Assembly (NCBI GenBank): GCA_016218915.1
Contig: JACRCQ010000002.1
Coordinates: 53,838 to 117,837, forward strand
Reading direction: 5' to 3'
Origin: Deltaproteobacteria bacterium
GTDB lineage: Bacteria; Myxococcota_A; Polyangia; Polyangiales; Polyangiaceae
Length of the DNA stretch: 64,000 nucleotides
The position numbers and the translations under genes were made by a program. Position 1 is the first letter of the stretch. Every line of letters starts with the position of its first letter. The notes below the pieces were generated by a model. The model made no database searches, was not told the DNA's origin, and saw only the letters and a list, made by a program, of their open reading frames with translations. Shown here piece after piece: positions 40,003-46,570 of this stretch.

Positions 40003-40266
40003 ATGAATTTCGACAATCGAACCGGATACGACACCCGTGCAGGGATATTCAAGCTGCTTTCCGACGACGAAGCCACGATCGTTCACACGACCAACACAGC
40101 GGCTCGTCTCTCGGATGGTGCGCAATTCCTCGACCTGGAGTCCCTCGACCAAGGCGTTCAGCGTGCACGCGGCACCACGGCTCCACTGGGGCGTCTGCTC
40201 GCAAGAACGGCCGTACGCGAGAAGACCTGGAATAGCATACTCCTTCTCGTTGGAATCGTGCCGTGA
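40003..40266 (+). CDS. Small conserved-looking hypothetical protein
   Basis: An 87-residue ORF starting with GYDTRAGIFKLLSDDEATIV after the first six residues and continuing ARLSDGAQFLDLESLDQGVQ. The composition (acidic, balanced hydrophobic spacing) and ordered predicted helices look like a real protein and not a shadow frame. No membrane segment, no known domain. It sits in a gene-poor patch with a remnant gene and a large inverted repeat, which suggests recent rearrangement. Function unknown. Confidence 0.5.
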   Translation: MNFDNRTGYDTRAGIFKLLSDDEATIVHTTNTAARLSDGAQFLDLESLDQGVQRARGTTAPLGRLLARTAVREKTWNSILLLVGIVP

Positions 40267-40311
40267 GGCCAAGAAGCACGCGTCGCTCGTGCCCGGCTTT
40301 ACTGCTTGACC

Positions 40312-40536
40312 GCCACCATCCGAGGCAACGCGTCGATCACAGCGGATTCGATCAGGTTGCCGAACCACGCATCCTCGCCCGTCCCATGGAGCATGAGCGA
40401 CTTCGACCCGCGCCCGGCGCTTGCTGAACTGCGAGACCGCGATCGTGATGAACTGCAAGAAGATGTTCTTCTGCTTGATGGGCGACCAGTGCGAGTGCAC
40501 TGCGTCGGGTCGCACGTCGGACATGCGGGACACCAT
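40312..40536 (-). pseudogene. Frameshifted C-terminal gene remnant
   Basis: Two overlapping minus-strand frames read as successive parts of one protein. Upstream is RMSDVRPDAVHSHWSPIKQ and KNIFLQFITIAVSQFSK. A change of frame near 40410-40425 leads to GSKSLMLHGTGEDAWFGNLI, then ESAVIDALPRMVAVKQ and a stop at 40312. Each half alone is too ordered for random sequence, and neither continues in its own frame. It probably is the 3' end of a gene truncated by rearrangement and then frameshifted. The parent family is not recognised. Confidence 0.35.
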
Positions 40537-40860
40537 GTTCTTCGATCTGCAGGTTTGACGGCTATGGATTCGTCACATCTTCGAGCCAGCTTCTCGCCCC
40601 TTCCCCTTCCCCTGCCCCTGCCCTTGCCCGACGCGGTCGCCGCGAATGCAAGCCCCGTGACGGTCATGACCGAAGACCTGCGTGCTGGCGTTTCGGGCAG
40701 GGGTAAGGGCAAGGGCAGGGGCAAGGCTTCAGAACGCGCGTCGAGAGATCAAGCGAAGCTGCCGGGCAGATATGTGATGAACTGTCAGCCGTTGCCGTCG
40801 AGCGTCCACGACTACATCAAGGTCAACGCGCGATCGAGCGACGTTTCGGGCATGAGCTTC
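40537..40860. other. Gene-poor spacer with inverted repeat
   Basis: No open frame here looks coding. The main content is the large G/C-strand-biased inverted repeat at 40596-40726. The rest separates the remnant from the 3' end of the lytic-transglycosylase-like gene. Confidence 0.4.
40596..40726. repeat. Large imperfect inverted repeat of CCCTGC/GGGCAA units
   Basis: The left arm (about 40596-40630) is made of short units such as CCCCTGCCCCTGCCCTTGCC. The right arm (40694-40726) is its approximate reverse complement (GGGCAGGGGTAAGGGCAAGG). Arms are about 34 bases with roughly 80% pairing, separated by 63 bases. The strand asymmetry is extreme: the left arm is all pyrimidines except G in TGCC units. 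It could fold as a long hairpin or G-quadruplex and may be a dispersed repeat family in this genome. Confidence 0.6.
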
Positions 40861-41604
40861 TCAGTACGCGTGCGCCGCATACCCCGCTGCCGTGGCGTAC
40901 TCCTTGTACGTCGGCAAGATCAGGTTGATGTAGTCCGTGTTGTACGTCGTGCACCCCTTGGTGCTGCCGTAGCTCGCGTAGTTGCCAATCGCCATCAGCG
41001 TGTACTGGTCTACCGTGCAACCCGGGAACGACTTGACCACCTGCGCACGGTTGTCCGCAAGCGCGCTGATGCCGATGTCCACGTTGACGTCCGGGTTGAA
41101 GATCGACCCCGCCCACGCAGCCGAGGACTTGTCCGTCGTCATGTTCGGATGGCCGTTGGGCAGCAGCGCTGGCGACATCATCGGCCCGCCGCATGCCACC
41201 ACGACCTGCATCAGCCCAAGACACCCGCACTCGGCCGCTGTCCACCCGGCAGGCTGTCCGCACGGCATGTTCGTGCACCCTGCAGCGAGGTTGTCGAACC
41301 TCGACTCCGCATAGATGATCGCCTTGAAGATCATCGCGTCCGGCTCGCCGTACTTCGCCACCGCTCTGAGGATCGCGCAGTCGAACGCGTCCACGCTCAC
41401 CCCGGTCTGCTGCGCGACCAGCCCGGTCTTGAGCGGGTCCGGGTCGCACGTTCCAGGATTGGTAGTGCCTCCTGAGCCGCCGCCTCCACCCTGCCCGGCT
41501 CCCGCGACCCCTGCTGGCGGCGTCGTAGCGTCGTCGCCGCAGCTGCCCGCCAGCAGCGCAAGGACCACCAACACGCCCGTCGCTACCCTGCCCTCGGTGC
41601 TCAT
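40861..41604 (-). CDS. Lipoprotein with lytic-transglycosylase-like (SLT) domain
   Basis: A 247-residue lipoprotein with lipobox LAGSC (Cys22), Gly-rich linker to about 48, and a C-terminal lysozyme-like domain. The catalytic Glu is likely in KAIIYAESRFDNLAAG, followed by CGCLGLMQVV (the GLMQ motif of SLT enzymes), then IFNPDVNVDIGISAL and GNYASYGSTKGC. Eight or more cysteines suggest disulfides. Predicted to cleave peptidoglycan glycan strands at the outer face of the periplasm. It is 34 bases downstream of the HD-Pnk gene on the same strand, but functional linkage is doubtful. Confidence 0.82.
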   Translation of the reverse strand: MSTEGRVATGVLVVLALLAGSCGDDATTPPAGVAGAGQGGGGGSGGTTNPGTCDPDPLKTGLVAQQTGVSVDAFDCAILRAVAKYGEPDAMIFKAIIYAESRFDNLAAGCTNMPCGQPAGWTAAECGCLGLMQVVVACGGPMMSPALLPNGHPNMTTDKSSAAWAGSIFNPDVNVDIGISALADNRAQVVKSFPGCTVDQYTLMAIGNYASYGSTKGCTTYNTDYINLILPTYKEYATAAGYAAHAY

Positions 41605-41638
41605 GGGCCCAATCTACCATTTCCGCAGGTCGGCGCGA

Positions 41639-42763
41639 TCAGTCCTCTACCACGAGCTCGACCTGGTGGGCCTCGGTCAGGTCCGGGATCTGCCAGCGAT
41701 CGAGCAATCGATCGATCACGTCCTCTGGCGCAGGATGCTCCCGTTCCCGGTTCTGCTTGCGAAGCCGCTCGAGCGGCACCTCGAGATACACGACCCGCAC
41801 CCTTGCCCGGTAGTCCGCTGCCAGCGCGATGCACGCCTGACGCACATCCCGGCTGACATTCGTGGCATTCCACACGAATCCCTCGCCTCGACGCAGGTGC
41901 GTCCTGGCCATCTCTCGCGCCGCTGCCGCCACGCTACCCTGCTGCTCTTTCGGCGACACGCCCATCCCCCGGCGGATGTCATCCAGAGACACGACCGCAA
42001 TCCCCTGCGCGTTCGCCTCGACCCACCGGTCCTTGCCAGCGCCCGGCAGCCCAGACAGGATCACGGCGGTTGCGCGCGTGTCATCGAATGCCTCGTGACG
42101 CGGCGATCGGTGCGCAACGCGAAAGTACTCGAATCGGCTGTGGTCGCTCGGGAACCGGAAAGGCTCTTGCCAGCACCCGAGCTCAACGCACATCTCACGG
42201 AACAGTGCGATCTGGTCGAGCAGCCGCCCCTGCTCTGCGCAGATGCGCCCCAGCGCGTCAGCCTGCGCGACCAGCGCGAGCAGGTCGCATCGCGCGGTCT
42301 GGCTCACGCGAAGCGCCACCCGCTCAGCGTCGTCGCGATCCACCAGGTAGAACGGGACCTCGTGGTGATGCACCAGAGCGACCACTGCCTCACGCAGCGC
42401 GAACGGTACCGCAAGCTCGTACAGAAGCCGCCGGCTGCGAATCGCTCCCTTGCGCGCATGCGCTGGCGAGGTCCAGCGCCCGTCCGCGCCCTGGATCGTG
42501 GTCGCAGGCTTGGCGACGTCATGCAGCAGGCAGGCGAGGTAGACGGTCTTCCGATCGCGCTCGGACAGTGCGCGGAAGGATTCGAGCGAAGCCATGGCCT
42601 CCAGGACCATCCTGGTGTGAACGCCCACGTCCCCTTCCCCGTGATACGAAGGGTCCTGCGGACATACGTGCAGCGCGTGAACCCAGGGGAAGGCCTCCTG
42701 CAGCGCAGTCCAGTCCACGCGCCACGCGCCAGGACCAGGACAGGTCTCCAGCAGATCGCTCAT
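41639..42763 (-). CDS. HD-Pnk: HD phosphoesterase fused to polynucleotide kinase
   Basis: A 374-residue end-healing enzyme. The N-terminal HD domain has His in GEGDVGVHTRMVLEAM, the HD pair in YLACLLHDVAKP (81-82), and HH in ALVHHHEVPFY. Such domains remove 2',3'-cyclic, 2' or 3' phosphates from RNA ends. The C-terminal P-loop kinase has ILSGLPGAGKDRW (about 233-245), SLDDIRRGMG and FVWNATNVSRDVRQ, matching polynucleotide 5'-kinases. The order and length resemble Runella HD-Pnk. The ATG overlaps the ligase stop (ATGA), so healing and sealing enzymes are translated together. DNA ends may also be substrates. Confidence 0.9.
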   Translation of the reverse strand: MSDLLETCPGPGAWRVDWTALQEAFPWVHALHVCPQDPSYHGEGDVGVHTRMVLEAMASLESFRALSERDRKTVYLACLLHDVAKPATTIQGADGRWTSPAHARKGAIRSRRLLYELAVPFALREAVVALVHHHEVPFYLVDRDDAERVALRVSQTARCDLLALVAQADALGRICAEQGRLLDQIALFREMCVELGCWQEPFRFPSDHSRFEYFRVAHRSPRHEAFDDTRATAVILSGLPGAGKDRWVEANAQGIAVVSLDDIRRGMGVSPKEQQGSVAAAAREMARTHLRRGEGFVWNATNVSRDVRQACIALAADYRARVRVVYLEVPLERLRKQNREREHPAPEDVIDRLLDRWQIPDLTEAHQVELVVED

Positions 42764-43563
42764 GATGCCCCGCTTCCGAACAGATCCACGCCAGGCGCAA
42801 GCTGGTTGGGGAGGATGGGGCGGTCATGCCAGTGGCTGTCCGACTCGAGCACCACAGCCAGGAAGGAGCTGCGCACGAACTTATACCTGCCCACGACGCG
42901 CCCTTGCTCCTCGTGCTTGATGTACAGCCCTTCCATCAGGTCCGTCGGATCAGTCTCCTGGATCGCACGCTCCGGATCGAGATGAGGAACGCGTCTCGCC
43001 GCCTCGGACAGCACGGACCTCCATCGATCGCTCTTGAAGTGGGATGCCCCAATCAATCCGACGAGCTCGTCGAGCCTGGCAAAGCTCCCTTCGGCCAGGA
43101 CCGGAACCGAGCACACCGGCAATCCCGCGAGTCGCTCCTGCCGGCACTCGGTGGACAGGAACGTCTCCGAGTCGCGGTCGAGCAGATCGAACTCGAGGAA
43201 ATAGTGCGGCAGACGGTCGTAGAACACAGTGTGCTTGGCGAACACCCATTCGCCGAACATCACGGTGTTGCTGCCCAGGACGTTCCAGAGCGCATCACGG
43301 TGGCAGGTTGCCCAGGTCTTGAGCAGATCGAAGTGACGCTCGCGCGGTCCGCCCCGCAGGTAATGCCCGCGGCTCTGCAGCAGAAGCTGACCGCGATCAT
43401 CGAAGCTCACTGCGCAGTTCGCCCCATCGACTTTTTCTTCCACCACCAGGTGAAGCCCGGCCACCAGCCCGAACCGGACCGCTTCGAGGTCGTCGTCCCC
43501 CGCTTGCAGCCGCGACCCTTCGATGTGCTGGGTGCGCGGGTACTTGTGCATGGGAAAGGTCAT
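42760..43563 (-). CDS. ATP-dependent RNA ligase
   Basis: A 267-residue nucleotidyltransferase of the RNA_ligase (Rnl2-like) type. Motif I, with the nucleophilic Lys44, is VVEEKVDGANCAVSF. Other motifs are LLQSRGHY, MFGEWVFAKHTVFYD (III), YFLEFDLLD (IIIa), MEGLYIKHE (IV) and GRYKFVRSS (V). No OB-fold or zinc-finger extension is visible, so it is a minimal ligase. It overlaps the methyltransferase stop and the HD-Pnk start (both ATGA). Predicted to join 3'-OH and 5'-phosphate RNA ends produced by the HD-Pnk. An ATG at 43551 is an alternative start. Confidence 0.9.
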   Translation of the reverse strand: MTFPMHKYPRTQHIEGSRLQAGDDDLEAVRFGLVAGLHLVVEEKVDGANCAVSFDDRGQLLLQSRGHYLRGGPRERHFDLLKTWATCHRDALWNVLGSNTVMFGEWVFAKHTVFYDRLPHYFLEFDLLDRDSETFLSTECRQERLAGLPVCSVPVLAEGSFARLDELVGLIGASHFKSDRWRSVLSEAARRVPHLDPERAIQETDPTDLMEGLYIKHEEQGRVVGRYKFVRSSFLAVVLESDSHWHDRPILPNQLAPGVDLFGSGAS

Positions 43564-44225
43564 GGAAGACGTACCGTGACGATTCGGTGGTTGAGGATGC
43601 TCTCAAAGCTGACCCGCAACGCGCCAGCGGCCATGAACGCGCTCTGCAACGTCGCCGTGTCGAGCAGATGCAGGTGCTCCGGGTTGTCGTCCGGGCGCGA
43701 TGGGACGGTCACCAGCACGAACCTTCGGGCAACTCGGGCGATCTCGCGCACCGCCGAGGCAAAGTCCGGCACGTGCTCCAGGACCTCGAGCGCGGTCACG
43801 ACGTCAAAGGAGCGGTCCTCGAACGCGAGCGAGGCGGCGTCCATCGGGTGTGCCCGCAGGGTCGACACCCCGCCTGACGCAACCGCACGCAGCTGCTCGG
43901 CTCGAACCGGGCTCGCGTCGATGGCCGTCACATCCAGGGTTGGGAAGGTCTCGAGCAGAGGCCACAGGAAGGCTCCCCGTCCAGAGCCGATGTCGAGCAA
44001 CGATGACGGCGATAGCCCGTGCAGGATGCCGAGGATGCTGCGCACCCGGGGCAGCACCTGGGAGCGCTTGAAACGCTGCAGACGCATGCCTGCGGCAAGC
44101 CCGACCCGAACCAGCTCCAGGTCACTGCCGTCGCCGAGCTCAGGGCGGGTTGCCCGAATCCACGCAGCGGCCGGCTTCTCGTAGAAGCGCGCCGGGTCAG
44201 GAGCTTGAGCGAGCGGTCGGGACAT
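43560..44225 (-). CDS. Class I SAM-dependent methyltransferase of the RNA-repair cassette
   Basis: A 221-residue Rossmann methyltransferase. Motif I is SLLDIGSGRGAFLW, the acidic residue after strand 2 is VTAIDASP, and motif IV region is VVTALEVLEHVPDF. The ExxEH pattern in that last stretch is what Hen1 3'-terminal RNA methyltransferases use as metal ligands, but it also occurs in ordinary Methyltransf_11 proteins. The later Hen1 HxDH loop is not seen. Its stop overlaps the RNA-ligase start (ATGA), so it is first in a three-gene cassette. Starts at 44225 or 44270 are possible. A role in marking repaired RNA ends is inference. Confidence 0.85.
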   Translation of the reverse strand: MSRPLAQAPDPARFYEKPAAAWIRATRPELGDGSDLELVRVGLAAGMRLQRFKRSQVLPRVRSILGILHGLSPSSLLDIGSGRGAFLWPLLETFPTLDVTAIDASPVRAEQLRAVASGGVSTLRAHPMDAASLAFEDRSFDVVTALEVLEHVPDFASAVREIARVARRFVLVTVPSRPDDNPEHLHLLDTATLQSAFMAAGALRVSFESILNHRIVTVRLP

Positions 44226-44324
44226 TCTCGAGCCGAGGTGGTTGGTTCGGAATGGGAATCCTGATAGCATGAATGGTTTGAGTCACCATCCTCATCGACA
44301 TTCCTGCCACAGGGGAGGCGCAAG

Positions 44325-45335
44325 ATGACGCGTATCGCCAGCCGAGCTCAGGTTTCAGCACTCGGGTCCCGCCATTGGGCGGCGATCGGCATGGTCGGCC
44401 TTGTCCTTGGAGGTTGCTCAGGCTCTGCGGATGCCGACCCCTGTGCGTCCACAGTCTGCTCCAGCGGCACGCAATGCGTGGAGGGCAAGTGCGTGCTCAA
44501 GCCACTTGGGGATGCTGGCCCGCACGTGATTGACAGCGGCACGGGCAACGACGTCAGCACCGGCGACGACAGCGGAATGAAGATCGACGCAGGTCCGATC
44601 GAAGACTCCGCTCCATCGGAACCGACCGAGTGCTTCAAGAGCGACATCCCCTACACCAACACACAGCTGTCCTTCGCCGTCCCGCCCGGAGCGCGATGGA
44701 TGCACGTCAAGGCTTGGGGCGGAGGAGCCAACCAGGAAGGCAGCTGCCCTGGCGGCGTGGGTGCCTACACGGAGGCTTCCTTTGAAGTGAAGCCTGGCAC
44801 CGAGCTGGTGTTCGTCGTTGGCGCTCCAGGCTCTGCTTCCACCGAGCTCGAGCAGATGCTCACCGGATTCGGGCGCACCGGAGGCTCAGGGCTGACCGGC
44901 GTGTTCAGCGGCCCGGGGCTGGTCAAGGCCGACGAATTCTCCAAGGCCTGGATGATTGCGGCGGGCGGGGGCGGCGCCGGGGTCCAGAGCGGAGGCGGCC
45001 CTTGCATCCCGGGAGTTCCGGGCAATCACCCCACGGCCGGGGGCATGCCAACCATGCTCGGAGGCGTGGGTCTTGATGACAACGTCAACGGCGGCGGCGG
45101 TGGATACCGGGGTGGCAAAGGTGGCGCCAAGGGAGAGAAGGGCTTTGGCGGGACGTCGTATGTGGACCCGGCGCGCGCTACCGACTCGTTCACGCTGCAG
45201 GGTGAGATTGGCGACGAGATGCCGCCCAATACCGGAGATCCGGACTACAAGAACAATGCCGGGAGTTATGAAACGCCCGGGCTGCTCGTGGTGAAGTTCA
45301 CCTGCGACAAGCCGGTGGTCGAGCCGCCGAAGTAA
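44325..45335 (+). CDS. Lipoprotein with Gly-rich adhesin-like C-terminus
   Basis: A 336-residue lipoprotein preceded by GGGGAGG, with lipobox LVLGGC (Cys31). A small Cys-rich module (PCASTVCSSGTQCVEGKC) is followed by an acidic linker and a Gly-rich beta domain. Segments such as HVKAWGGGANQEGSCPGGVG, AAGGGGAGVQSGGG and GGGGYRGGKGGAKGEKGFGG resemble glycine-rich domains seen in receptor-type and surface-binding proteins. It ends FTCDKPVVEPPK. It is divergent from the RNA-repair cassette across 99 bases. Function unknown; surface display likely. Confidence 0.75.
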   Translation: MTRIASRAQVSALGSRHWAAIGMVGLVLGGCSGSADADPCASTVCSSGTQCVEGKCVLKPLGDAGPHVIDSGTGNDVSTGDDSGMKIDAGPIEDSAPSEPTECFKSDIPYTNTQLSFAVPPGARWMHVKAWGGGANQEGSCPGGVGAYTEASFEVKPGTELVFVVGAPGSASTELEQMLTGFGRTGGSGLTGVFSGPGLVKADEFSKAWMIAAGGGGAGVQSGGGPCIPGVPGNHPTAGGMPTMLGGVGLDDNVNGGGGGYRGGKGGAKGEKGFGGTSYVDPARATDSFTLQGEIGDEMPPNTGDPDYKNNAGSYETPGLLVVKFTCDKPVVEPPK

Positions 45336-45425
45336 CGATCTGATCCGTCAGCGCGACGCGTCAGCTCTCCGTCATCACCAAGCATTGTGCGTGCAGGATG
45401 CAGCGACGTCCCGTACAATGATGGA

Positions 45426-46559
45426 ATGCGGGGTTGTGCGCACAGAGCCTTGTCCATCGGTGCTCTGCTGTGCGTCTGGTCGTGCGCATCTTCGGAGAGC
45501 GCGTGGGACCAGGGAGGAGTGCACTACCCAAATCTCGACGCAGGCGCCAAGGATGCTGGCCCGTGCATTCCGGCGACCTGCGCCAAGCTGGGCGCGAAGT
45601 GCGGCCAGGCTCCGGACGGCTGCGGAGCGATTGTGGCGTGCGGCACCTGCGCAACAGGGCAGTTCTGCGGGGGCGGCGGGCCGAACCTATGCGGCAAGAC
45701 GCCATGCACGCCCACGACCTGCGCAGCGCAGGGGGCCAACTGCGACTTGATCTCGGACGAGTGCGGAGATGTGATCGATTGCGGCGAGTGCGTGGCCCCG
45801 AAGACCTGCGGCGGGTCAGGCCACGACCATGTCTGTGGCGCGCCGAGCAGCGGCAAAGGTGGTAGCGGCGGTGGCGGCGCAGGCGGCACTTCGGCGTCCG
45901 GCGGCAAGGGAGGGGCCTCTGGAGCAGGCGCGACAGGTGGCTCGACTGGCGGAGCGGGATCAGGGGGCGCTGCCGGCACTGCGGGAACCAGTGGGGCGGG
46001 CGGGACCGGTGGGAGCCTGCCGGATTGCGGCACAGGGCTCGACTGCCAGACATCCCCGGCAACCGGTGCCACCAAGTGCGTCCAACCTGGCACGCAGAAC
46101 GTGGGCTATTGCTGCCCGAGCGGCAAGATGCTCAGCAACGGCGCGTGCGTGACCAAGCCGCCTGCCTGCGGCACTGGATTGAATTGCTCGGCCAGCTCGA
46201 TCACAGGCGCCAGCGCGTGCCTGTCCGGCGGCAATATCGTCTACTGCTGTCCGAGCCCGAAGATCATCAACAACGGAGCATGCATCAATCCCCCGCCCAC
46301 GTGCGGGAGTGGGTTGAACTGCTCGACGACTTCGATCTCGGGCTCCAGCGCGTGCCTGTCCGGTGGCAAGGTGGTCTACTGCTGCCCGAGCGGCAAGATC
46401 ATCAACAACGGCGCCTGCATCAGCCCTCCGCCTGCGTGCGGCACCGGGCTCACGTGCGCAGCCAATCCCGTGACAGGAGCGAGCGCCTGCATGTCCGGGG
46501 CGAACATCGTGTACTGCTGTCCTGCGGGCAAGACGATACAGAACGGCGTCTGCGTGTAG
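45426..46559 (+). CDS. Lipoprotein with four Cys-rich tandem repeats
   Basis: A 377-residue lipoprotein with lipobox CVWSC near residue 20. Two Cys-rich knots follow (CAKLGAKCGQAPDGCG, CAAQGANCDLISDECG), then a Gly/Ser linker of about 65 residues. Four tandem repeats of about 45 residues come next, each reading CGxGLxC, then SACLSGG, YCCPSGK, NGAC. The duplicated unit is evident at DNA level (about 46025-46556). Such modules are common in secreted myxobacterial proteins. The ATG at 46426-equivalent first codon begins the signal peptide at 45426. Function unknown. Confidence 0.78.
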   Translation: MRGCAHRALSIGALLCVWSCASSESAWDQGGVHYPNLDAGAKDAGPCIPATCAKLGAKCGQAPDGCGAIVACGTCATGQFCGGGGPNLCGKTPCTPTTCAAQGANCDLISDECGDVIDCGECVAPKTCGGSGHDHVCGAPSSGKGGSGGGGAGGTSASGGKGGASGAGATGGSTGGAGSGGAAGTAGTSGAGGTGGSLPDCGTGLDCQTSPATGATKCVQPGTQNVGYCCPSGKMLSNGACVTKPPACGTGLNCSASSITGASACLSGGNIVYCCPSPKIINNGACINPPPTCGSGLNCSTTSISGSSACLSGGKVVYCCPSGKIINNGACISPPPACGTGLTCAANPVTGASACMSGANIVYCCPAGKTIQNGVCV

Positions 46560-46570
46560 GAAGAGCCCGG

